From: Opitutaceae bacterium
GTDB lineage: Bacteria; Verrucomicrobiota; Verrucomicrobiae; Opitutales; Opitutaceae
Assembly (NCBI GenBank): GCA_031266495.1
Contig: JAISAX010000154.1
Location: 1-5,117 of the forward strand
DNA: 5,117 nt
Direction of reading: 5' to 3'
A model generated the notes under the pieces. The model ran no database searches. It was not told where the DNA came from and was given only the letters and a program-made list of their open reading frames with translations. Shown here piece by piece: positions 1 to 5,117 of this stretch; the stretch's first letter is position 1, and each line of letters opens with the position of its first letter. The translations under genes and the position numbers were made by a program.

Positions 1-30
1 TGCTTGTTCTGCTGCCTTCGGCCACCCCCT

Positions 31-55
31 CGCGGCGGCGGGGGGCGCCGCCGCG
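31..55. repeat. GC-only hairpin, 10-bp perfect stem
   Basis: The arms are CGCGGCGGCG (31-40) and CGCCGCCGCG (46-55) around a five-G loop. It lies about 75 bases past the stop of the PEP-CTERM gene, so it could halt transcription from that unit. There is no U-tract, so it is not a classical intrinsic terminator. It may equally be part of a low-complexity G/C block. Confidence 0.5.
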
Positions 56-68
56 CGGGGGGGGGCGC

Positions 69-90
69 GGGGGGGGGCCCCCCCCCCGGG
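69..90. repeat. G-run/C-run palindrome
   Basis: Nine G (69-77) meet ten C (78-87), giving an 18-base perfect palindrome (69-86), followed by GGG. With the neighbouring hairpin this forms an almost pure G/C block from about 33 to 90. Such runs are prone to replication slippage and to sequencing error, so the exact run lengths deserve caution. Confidence 0.6.
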
Positions 91-96
91 TGGCGG

Positions 97-117
97 ATTG
101 CGAATTGCGAATTGTGC
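97..117. repeat. Short tandem repeat of ATTGCGA
   Basis: Two exact copies of ATTGCGA (97-103, 104-110) are followed by a diverged third, ATTGTGC (111-117). The array lies between the PEP-CTERM stop and the G/C block. ATTGC at 97-101 and GCAAT at 116-120 also form a short inverted pair. It may be a fragment of an intergenic repeat family; function unknown. Confidence 0.5.
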
Positions 118-128
118 AATGCGGGAAC

Positions 129-944
129 TCACCGGCAGGCACGACAAATCTGGCGGACGCCAATGGCAAGGAGGATGAAAAAGGGAAGGACGATCGCCGT
201 GGTGGCCGGTTCGGGAATCGGCGCAGTCGTCACCGTCACGTTGTCGAACAGCAGGATGCGGCCGGTAATCTCCTTTGATTCGTCGTTGTTGGTAAACTTC
301 TGGAAAACAAGCCGGGCCGCCTTGGTTTTGTACGTGGCATCACTCGCCGTGGCGACGATGCTGCCATTGACGAACAGGGAGAAATCGCCGGTTTCCAGCC
401 ACCGGAATGAAACCGTATTCCATTCGTCGTTTTTCCACACACTCGCGGCGGAACTATTGCCGATCTCGACCGGAGCCGGTGTACCGCCGTTGAGCGTACT
501 CCAGCCCGAGTCGTATCGATAGATACTTACACCACCGCCTGCAGTGATATAAAAACCGTATCCAGGGGAGGTGGACATGACACCGGTGAGAAGAACTCCC
601 CGGAAATTCCACCCCGTGGCTGCGCTGCCGGAATATATGTCGAAGGAGAAATCCAGTGATTTCTGAATTGTGGTGATGTTTTTGATGATGGCCTCGGTGC
701 GTCCGGTAGTGGAGGAGCTAAGGACGGTGTTGCCAGTGTCGAGGGGATCGGGGGTGGTGAACCAGCTGGTGACGCCTCCGCTCCAACCCGTCCAGCCGGT
801 CATGCCGGATTCAAAGGTCTCGGAAAGGACCGGGGCCGGAGTGGCGGCAATGGCGGAGGAGGACGCCGGAAGACTGACGATAGCAACCGTGGCGGCGGCA
901 GCGGCGACGGTGATGGCGATGTGACTGATTCGTTTTGTTTTCAT
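129..944 (-). CDS. PEP-CTERM sorting-domain protein with beta-sandwich-like body
   Basis: This 271-residue exported protein probably ends up at the cell surface or in extracellular matrix. Seen: a signal peptide (basic KTKR at 2-5, alanine/valine-rich core about 9-25, likely cleavage after AIAA at 31-34). The middle (about 38-240) is rich in Gly, Ser, Thr and aromatics and looks all-beta; residues 173-201 (DEWNTVSFRW, then LFVNGSIVATAS) resemble the strand-turn pattern of LamG/concanavalin-like folds. The C-terminus has IPEP at 243-246, a hydrophobic stretch about 249-263 and a basic tail with R264, R268 and R271: the three-part PEP-CTERM signal. Known: such tails are recognised by an exosortase (EpsH family), often in bacteria making exopolysaccharide; no exosortase is in this window. 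It follows the large secreted gene by 38 bases and is probably in the same transcript. No Shine-Dalgarno is visible before the ATG; the start was chosen because it begins a complete signal peptide. Sorting class is secure; ligand and role are unknown. Confidence 0.9.
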   Translation of the reverse strand: MKTKRISHIAITVAAAAATVAIVSLPASSSAIAATPAPVLSETFESGMTGWTGWSGGVTSWFTTPDPLDTGNTVLSSSTTGRTEAIIKNITTIQKSLDFSFDIYSGSAATGWNFRGVLLTGVMSTSPGYGFYITAGGGVSIYRYDSGWSTLNGGTPAPVEIGNSSAASVWKNDEWNTVSFRWLETGDFSLFVNGSIVATASDATYKTKAARLVFQKFTNNDESKEITGRILLFDNVTVTTAPIPEPATTAIVLPFFILLAIGVRQICRACR

Positions 945-982
945 GGTATGGTTTGTTGATTTTTCCAGGATGGAACGGGAAA

Positions 983-2836
983 TCAGGGTTCAGGGGATTG
1001 AATGCGGCGGAGTTCGCAGGTTCGCAGATTGTAGTGAAATCTCATTACCAGTTCACCTTCGCGGGTGATGCGCACGGCAAGGGCACCCGCGGGAGAGGGT
1101 TCGCGGATAATTGCGGCGGCAGGGCGTCCGGAACGGGCGAGAATCGCCCCGTAACCGGTAACGGCAGGAGCGGGCGCGGGGGTGAAATCGATCCATGCTT
1201 CGTTGCCGTCCTTGCCCCCTGTGCGGGTGCCGGAGATGCGCTCACCGAGGAGCGTCAGCGTGAAGCCGGCAGTTTCAAAGCGGTGTGCGCCGGGAGCATC
1301 GACGGATTTTTCGAGAGGACCACCGAAAATCAGCACGCCGCGCGGGGTGTGTTCCGGAGACGGCTTGGCGAGGGCGGGATCGTCGGGCGTGAGTTCGAGC
1401 CAGCCGGCGAGACCGTTCGCATCGGCAAACCAGATCTGGGTCAGTTTCCAGCCTTCCGCGACGGGGACGACCGGATCGCCAAAAATCGCGCGACGCGGGC
1501 GGAAGGCCGAGCCAGAGGCGATCCATCCTTCCTCTTCGTCGAGAAGGGAGTCGCGGTGTCCAGCCTCGTCCGGAGGTATCATATAAAGCGATACATCACG
1601 GCCGCGATAACCGCCGGAGTTTTTCAGGAACACCGGCAGGGCGGCGGCTTCCAGGTAGTTGGCGAAGCGGAGACGTTCGTCGGGGTGGATGAGCGTGGCG
1701 CCGACAGCGGTGTCCCCGTAAGGCGTGAAAGGCATGACGGCCTGCCAGTCGCCGCGGCGGAGGAGCGGACCGTGGATGTTGCCGCCGAGCCGGCAGGCGT
1801 CGGCGCCGGGCCGGACGGCGGAAATGTCGATGTCGGCGCGCCAGAAATACATCGCCACCCAGGAGAACCAGTAACGCTGCGAGGCGGAAAGGCGGACCTC
1901 GGCCAGCGCGCGGGCGACAGGGTCTCCGGAGAGGCCGGCAACGACTTCGATGCCGTGAACGAGACCGCCGGCGCCCCAGTGATGTTTCCACCAGGTGGCC
2001 GAAGCGCCTTCAAAAAGACCGTTGGCCAGGGCGTCGTGCGTGTAGTGAGCCATGGCGACGAGCATGCGTCGGGCTTCGGGATCACGGGTGAGCTGGTAGT
2101 AGCGGCCGAGAAAGGTGGCATCGAAACCGGAATAGAGAGCGGAGGGCCCGGAGTTGCGGATGTAGGAAAAGGCCCCGCCGGGAAGCTGATGGCGGGCGGC
2201 CGCGGCCACGATGGCGCGGGCGAGATCCTTGTAACTCTCGTCCGGATACAGATCGCCGGCGAGCGCGAGAATGGCGGCGGACTGGAACATGGCGTTCGGC
2301 GCGACGGTGATCCACGAGGCGTCAGAATGGCCGTCAATGCCCTTCCGGTTTTCCTCGCGACTTTTCTCGACGGAGGGGCGGGCGGCTTCGAGCCAGCGGG
2401 CAATCGTCGCGGCATCGGCGCCTTCGTGTTTTTTCCAGAGCCGGACGCATTCGAGGAAGACGGTGATCTCCCAATGGCCAGTGGGTTTGTCGGCGAGGCG
2501 GGAGGCAAGGTCGTCGCTATGCTGGCGGGCTTTGGCGAGGAGGGCGGCATCCCCGCGCCGGTCGCTTTCGTCGGCGAGAGCCCCCCAGACCAGCCAGAAA
2601 ATATCGGGTTTTTCGGTGTCGATGGCACGGGTAACGTTGAGCCGGGCGAGCTTGAGGTAAGGATTTTCCCCTGAGATCAGGGCATCGGGATCACCTGTCC
2701 AGGCGGCAAGGGGAGTGACTGCCAGGATGGGTATGATCGCGAGAATCATGAAGGAAACAGAAGTATATATACATGCGGCCATGGGGAAAATACCAAGATA
2801 TGAACGGGAATGGAGAACGGGAGTGGAGAGATTCAT
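983..2836 (-). CDS. Large secreted protein, helical-toroid-like, putative carbohydrate-active enzyme
   Basis: I do not recognise the exact family. The longest frame gives 617 residues. A hydrophobic export segment lies at about 30-45 (ending PLAA before W46). From about 55 to 335 the sequence is helix-rich with repeated Trp/Tyr/His-bearing helices, including H170/D172, N181, YSGFDATFLGRYYQLT (235-250), AHYTHDAL (263-270) and WWKHHWGAGG (282-291). This resembles the (alpha/alpha) toroids of polysaccharide lyases and unsaturated-glucuronyl hydrolases. From about 450 to 605 it becomes beta-rich, as in the C-terminal sheet domains of heparinase-like lyases. An enzyme acting on a polysaccharide is therefore an inference; a non-catalytic glycan-binding role is possible. 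Start: ATGs at 2836, 2782 and 2749 are all in frame and none has a Shine-Dalgarno. I give 2836 because only it supplies a basic residue (R11) ahead of the hydrophobic segment, but this implies a long, 45-residue signal. Its neighbours are a LacI regulator upstream and a PEP-CTERM gene downstream. Confidence 0.85.
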   Translation of the reverse strand: MNLSTPVLHSRSYLGIFPMAACIYTSVSFMILAIIPILAVTPLAAWTGDPDALISGENPYLKLARLNVTRAIDTEKPDIFWLVWGALADESDRRGDAALLAKARQHSDDLASRLADKPTGHWEITVFLECVRLWKKHEGADAATIARWLEAARPSVEKSREENRKGIDGHSDASWITVAPNAMFQSAAILALAGDLYPDESYKDLARAIVAAAARHQLPGGAFSYIRNSGPSALYSGFDATFLGRYYQLTRDPEARRMLVAMAHYTHDALANGLFEGASATWWKHHWGAGGLVHGIEVVAGLSGDPVARALAEVRLSASQRYWFSWVAMYFWRADIDISAVRPGADACRLGGNIHGPLLRRGDWQAVMPFTPYGDTAVGATLIHPDERLRFANYLEAAALPVFLKNSGGYRGRDVSLYMIPPDEAGHRDSLLDEEEGWIASGSAFRPRRAIFGDPVVPVAEGWKLTQIWFADANGLAGWLELTPDDPALAKPSPEHTPRGVLIFGGPLEKSVDAPGAHRFETAGFTLTLLGERISGTRTGGKDGNEAWIDFTPAPAPAVTGYGAILARSGRPAAAIIREPSPAGALAVRITREGELVMRFHYNLRTCELRRIQSPEP

Positions 2837-2839
2837 GTG

Positions 2840-2855
2840 GTTATCATATGGTCAT
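2840..2855 (-). promoter_or_regulatory. Putative operator upstream of the large secreted gene
   Basis: On the minus strand this reads ATGACCATATGATAAC, an imperfect dyad centred on CATATG with 10 of 16 symmetric positions. It is the second copy of the element found before the regulator gene, in the same orientation. It overlaps a -10-like TATGAT, the arrangement expected if a repressor blocks polymerase. It lies 3 bases before the ATG at 2836, 57 before that at 2782 and 90 before that at 2749, so it also bears on which start is used. Confidence 0.55.
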
Positions 2856-2877
2856 GACAAGCCTTTTTTCACGAAAA
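2843..2877 (-). promoter_or_regulatory. Possible promoter of the large gene and PEP-CTERM gene
   Basis: The -10-like hexamer TATGAT (minus strand, 2848 to 2843) matches TATAAT at 5 of 6 positions. Seventeen bases upstream is TGAAAA, only a weak 3 of 6 match to TTGACA. Transcription would start near 2836, at or next to the first candidate ATG, which would make that message nearly leaderless. The -10 lies inside the putative operator. This is a weak prediction from consensus matching alone. Confidence 0.35.
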
Positions 2878-2885
2878 TCGATTTT
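2874..2885. repeat. Perfect 12-base palindrome AAAATCGATTTT
   Basis: It lies in the spacer between the regulator stop and the large gene, just upstream of the putative promoter. It could be a second protein-binding site, or merely AT-rich upstream DNA with chance symmetry. It has a central CG as many LacI-family sites do, but it is unlike the paired 16-base element. No U-tract follows it in either direction, so it is not a convincing terminator. Confidence 0.3.
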
Positions 2886-2939
2886 TTCGGGAAATCCTCC
2901 TTTTCTGTCTGCGTGTTGCGACTGCCGGGTCTGTAAGGT

Positions 2940-4007
2940 TCAGGACGGGGTCGCGGGGGCGGCTGTACTCTGGCGAACCAGCAGGGCAGGACGCACGAGA
3001 ACGACAGGGGAACCGGGGAAACTTTCCGGAACCGGCGCAGGATCGGTGCCGGCGGTCCGGGTTCCGATTCGTTCGATGAGCATCCGCATGGCGCGCACGC
3101 CGATTTCGCCGGGTTTCTGGTCCACGGTGGTGAGGGGCGGGTTGCTCATGGCGGCAATGTCCACATTGGCGCAACCGACGATCGAGATGTCATCGGGCAC
3201 ACGAAGCCCGGCCCGGATGATCTCCTGGATTGCGCCGAGGGCGGCGTGGTCGGAGGGCGCGACAATCGCGGTGAACGCCCTTTTTCGCCTGGCGGCCAGG
3301 AGGGCGCGCGTGGCCGCGGCCCCGGCGTCGAAGCTGAAGCCGCCACCGGCGACGAGGGCCTCCCCGGGCGTGAGGCCGGCGGCGGCGAAGGCGACCCGGA
3401 AACCTTGTAATCTATGTTCGGATACACCGGAGCCTTCGTAGCCCCGGATGCAGGCGATGTGGCGGTGGCCGAGGGCGAGTAGATGCTCGGTGGCGAGGCG
3501 GCCAACCTCCACATTATCGTTGCCCACAAACGGAGCCTCCACCCCGCGCACCGGCGAATCGGCAAGCACGAACGGGAAACGCTGCTGGCAAAGCTGCCGG
3601 TACAGATCGACGTTCACCGTCGAGCTGGACGGCGTGACGAGAATGCCGTCCACCCGGTATTCGCGCATCGTGAGGATGCTTTTTTCGATCACGCCAGGAT
3701 CGCTGTGACTCTGTGCGAGGAAACATTGCAGGCCGTGTTCGCGCGCCTCGTTTTCGGCGGCGCGGATGATTTCGGAAAAAAACGAGCGGCCGATTTCCGG
3801 CACGATGATGCCCACCACATGGCTGCGCCGGGTCTTGAGCGCGCGGACGAGGCCGTTGCGCTGGTAGCCGCTGGCCTTGAGAGCGTCCTCGACTTTCTTG
3901 CGCGTCTCCGGACGGATGAGATGCCCGCGGCCGTTGAGCACATGGCTCACGGTGGATCGCGAGACCTGCAACTGACGGGCGATGGCGGCCTGGGAGAGAG
4001 ATTCCAT
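2940..4007 (-). CDS. LacI-family transcriptional regulator
   Basis: This 355-residue cytoplasmic DNA-binding protein has the usual LacI-family length. Domains seen: an N-terminal helix-turn-helix (Q6 to N25, with VSRSTVSHVLN), a hinge region (about 48-61, GYQRNGLVRALKTR), then a periplasmic-binding-protein-like sensor. Landmarks of the sensor are VDGILVTPSSS (119-129), VGNDNVEVGRLATEHLLALG (161-180), RLQGF (199-203), SDHAALGA (252-259), GLRVPDDISIVG (267-278) and PPLTTVDQ (290-297). The start at 4007 is preferred over the ATG at 4079: with it, base-contacting positions of the recognition helix number R17, S18 and H22, in register with Y17, Q18 and R22 of E. coli LacI, and the longer frame would run across the putative operator at 4045-4060. 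The motif after the second sensor strand is CANVD rather than the commoner FDD/FDN, which may bear on effector choice. It probably represses the two genes downstream and itself, responding to a sugar; the effector cannot be read from sequence. No Shine-Dalgarno is visible. Confidence 0.95.
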   Translation of the reverse strand: MESLSQAAIARQLQVSRSTVSHVLNGRGHLIRPETRKKVEDALKASGYQRNGLVRALKTRRSHVVGIIVPEIGRSFFSEIIRAAENEAREHGLQCFLAQSHSDPGVIEKSILTMREYRVDGILVTPSSSTVNVDLYRQLCQQRFPFVLADSPVRGVEAPFVGNDNVEVGRLATEHLLALGHRHIACIRGYEGSGVSEHRLQGFRVAFAAAGLTPGEALVAGGGFSFDAGAAATRALLAARRKRAFTAIVAPSDHAALGAIQEIIRAGLRVPDDISIVGCANVDIAAMSNPPLTTVDQKPGEIGVRAMRMLIERIGTRTAGTDPAPVPESFPGSPVVLVRPALLVRQSTAAPATPS

Positions 4008-4044
4008 GACAGAAACCGTAAACAAAAATCGGGAAAACGGAATC

Positions 4045-4060
4045 GTTATCCTATGGTAAT
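4045..4060 (-). promoter_or_regulatory. Putative operator upstream of the LacI-family gene
   Basis: On the minus strand this reads ATTACCATAGGATAAC, an imperfect dyad with 10 of 16 symmetric positions (TTA.C.TA.G.TAA skeleton on the plus strand). It ends 37 bases before the regulator's ATG and matches a site upstream of the large secreted gene at 14 of 16 bases. LacI-family repressors usually bind such short dyads near promoters and often regulate themselves, so autoregulation is the inference. No convincing -35 box accompanies it. Confidence 0.55.
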
Positions 4061-4084
4061 CATCACTCCCCTCCCCCATCCCGT

Positions 4085-4128
4085 CCGGTTTTGCCGGGCG
4101 GAGTGGATTTTCGACGAGTCGAAACCGG
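4085..4128. repeat. Nested dyads upstream of the LacI-family gene
   Basis: The outer arms are CCGGTTT (4085-4091) and AAACCGG (4122-4128). Inside lies a tighter near-palindrome, TTTCGAC-GA-GTCGAAA (4109-4124). It begins 25 bases beyond the putative operator, on the side away from the gene. It may be a further regulator site or a structure in a transcript from the right; the two-base spacing favours a protein site over an RNA hairpin. Confidence 0.35.
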
Positions 4129-4713
4129 CTCTCTCCCTGGCTTGATGCCGATCGGCAGGTGACACCTTTCCGGTCAGCGACAGACTACCGCCCGCTTCAC
4201 TTGCCTTGATAGTATAGATGAATAAAAACCTCTATTTCTACTTTGTGAAAATAGCTCTTGCGATTATGGAGAGAGGAGGGGGGGCCGGACTGCCGTCGAT
4301 CAGTTTATCGGGTGGCCATGGAGGCTATTAAAAAAATCTAGCTATGCACTTGATTCCCCTGAATGGTTTTCAACGTGAGACTCACGAGCAGACGACTACC
4401 GTGAAGGGAGCGTGGGTGATTCTGAAACAGATCGTTTATCTGTTTTATAACTCTTTGGAACATATGTTGATTTGCTCCAAAAATATTGGCCAATACACTG
4501 TTGAGGGTAGTTCCCGGATCATCCAGACCAGTTTCGCATGTCGCGAATATAGCCTGTCCCCCTTGACCGATGAATCCGCTTGGCGACGTAAGAAAGTTTG
4601 ATGTCGCGGAGGTGGAAATGTTTGCATAAGTATTTATTTTACCGCAAGTTATTCCCCCCCCCTATCGATTGGTTTGGTTATTGATGATGTGGTGATTATC
4701 GCATTCGACGATG

Positions 4714-4751
4714 GCCGCCGGAGTGAGGAGCGGCGGCGTCCCGCCGCCGGA
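4714..4751. repeat. GC-rich hairpin flanked by GCCGCCGGA direct repeats
   Basis: GCGGCGG (4730-4736) and CCGCCGC (4741-4747) form a 7-bp stem with a four-base loop, CGTC. The nine-base direct repeat GCCGCCGGA occurs at 4714-4722 and 4743-4751. The combination resembles small intergenic repeat units; no U-tract follows, so a terminator is not indicated. Confidence 0.45.
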
Positions 4752-5021
4752 TGGACGGTGACGTTGCCCGTTGGCCATTGCCTGTTATCCGGGTCGGGTT
4801 GCCGGGTAGCGAATGGATACACCGGAGCGCAACGGTTGTAACGGATGATACGTGGAAGACGTTTTTGCAGGGGCACACAAAACAGTAAAAATGCGCCCCC
4901 GTGAGCATTACCTTTTTCATCCCTTGAGGATGGTATGGAAAATGAGGTCGGCACCGAGTTGGTGACCGCGCCTGTCGGGATGGTTGAGGCCATTGGTTAG
5001 GAACCGTAATGAAATAAACAG

Positions 5022-5033
5022 AGCAAATTTGCT
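5022..5033. repeat. Perfect 12-base palindrome AGCAAATTTGCT
   Basis: It sits five bases before the large nested palindrome at the right edge. It could be a protein-binding site for a gene outside the window or part of the adjoining repeat element. Nothing else in the window matches it. Confidence 0.4.
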
Positions 5034-5038
5034 TGGTC

Positions 5039-5117
5039 TTGAAGAGCGAGCCAGCGTCGCTGACTCGGTCATTTACCTCGGTAAACTCCCTCGTCAGTTC
5101 CTTGGCTCGCTCTTCAA
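5039..5117. repeat. 79-base nested palindrome (foldback or REP/MITE-like element)
   Basis: The outer arms are perfect over 15 bases: TTGAAGAGCGAGCCA (5039-5053) and TGGCTCGCTCTTCAA (5103-5117). Nested inside on nearly the same axis are CTGAC/GTCAG (5060-5064, 5093-5097) and TTTACC/GGTAAA (5072-5077, 5080-5085). Mismatched internal segments of 5-7 bases separate the paired blocks. The whole would fold into one long interrupted stem as RNA or single-stranded DNA. It ends at the last base of the window, which is what one sees when sequence breaks off at a dispersed repeat. It could also terminate transcription in either direction, but no T-tract is visible. Family assignment is not possible by eye. 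Confidence 0.7.

Larger units (their letters stand above)
4129..5038. other. Gene-free spacer with an AT-richer central part
   Basis: I find no gene I can support in these roughly 900 bases. The stretch 4200-4660 is visibly richer in A and T than the coding regions. It holds runs of seven G (4278-4284) and nine C (4654-4662). The best open frame there (4344-4601, plus, 85 codons) has no Shine-Dalgarno, no recognisable motif and a codon third-position composition unlike the three real genes. A minus frame at 4649-4993 is interrupted in character by the GC hairpin and reads as low-complexity. The spacer may contain the promoter of a gene beyond the right edge or decayed sequence. Confidence 0.5.

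Noticed and set aside
1624..2628. 334-codon minus-strand open frame inside the large gene in another frame
   Set aside because: The translation is Pro/Ser/Ala/Arg low-complexity with no motif; it is a frame shadow of the real gene.
935..2674. 579-codon open frame on the plus strand opposite the large secreted gene
   Set aside because: It is antisense to a gene with export signal and structured composition. Its translation is Gly/Arg/Glu-rich without domains, as expected from a GC-biased shadow frame.
2861..2890. Intrinsic terminator after the LacI-family gene
   Set aside because: The AT-rich palindrome there has at best a weak stem and no U-tract after it on the minus strand.
4008..4079. 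N-terminal extension of the LacI-family protein to the ATG at 4079
   Set aside because: The extra 24 residues have no counterpart in the family, and the segment contains the putative operator.
3483..4145. 220-codon plus-strand open frame opposite the LacI-family gene
   Set aside because: It overlaps a clearly recognised regulator on the other strand and shows no domain of its own.
4344..4601. 85-codon plus-strand frame in the right-hand spacer
   Set aside because: No Shine-Dalgarno, no motif, and codon third positions near evenly mixed, unlike the GC-biased real genes. It remains possible but unsupported.
4649..4993. 114-codon minus-strand frame in the right-hand spacer
   Set aside because: The translation has no recognisable domain and runs through the GC hairpin and direct repeats, so it is more likely non-coding.
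5039..5117. Reading the terminal palindrome as an integron attC site or a retron RNA
   Set aside because: The conserved AAC/GTT core ends of attC are absent, and 79 bases without a reverse transcriptase is too little for a retron.

Overview
The window looks like part of a GC-rich, Gram-negative genome, most likely a verrucomicrobial relative of the Opitutaceae. The grounds are a C-terminal PEP-CTERM sorting tail, a LacI-family regulator beside a secreted, probably carbohydrate-related protein, strongly GC-biased codons, and long gene-poor spacers with GC-rich palindromes. The taxonomic guess is inference; there is no rRNA or marker gene to settle it.

Layout. All three credible genes lie on the minus strand and read from right to left: a LacI-family transcription regulator (4007 to 2940), a large secreted protein of unassigned family with a helical-toroid-like body and a beta-rich C-terminal part (2836 to 983), and a small PEP-CTERM surface protein (944 to 129). 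Only 38 bases separate the last two and no terminator is visible between them, so they are probably cotranscribed. The spacer between the regulator and the large gene (2856-2939) holds promoter-like and operator-like sequence.

Regulation. A 16-base imperfect dyad occurs just upstream of the regulator gene (4045-4060) and again just upstream of the large gene (2840-2855), in the same orientation and matching at 14 of 16 positions. The natural reading is a LacI-type operator through which the regulator controls itself and the two-gene unit. The likely theme is induction by a sugar or glycan fragment, with export of an enzyme or binding protein and a sorted, surface-associated beta-sandwich partner.

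The right-hand fifth (about 4080-5117) contains no gene I can support. It includes an AT-richer stretch (about 4200-4660), homopolymer runs, a GC-rich hairpin and, ending exactly at the last base, a 79-base nested palindrome with perfect 15-base arms that looks like a dispersed repeat or foldback element. The left edge (about 22-90) is an extreme G/C block with a 10-bp-stem hairpin and an 18-base GC palindrome, followed by a short ATTGCGA tandem repeat.
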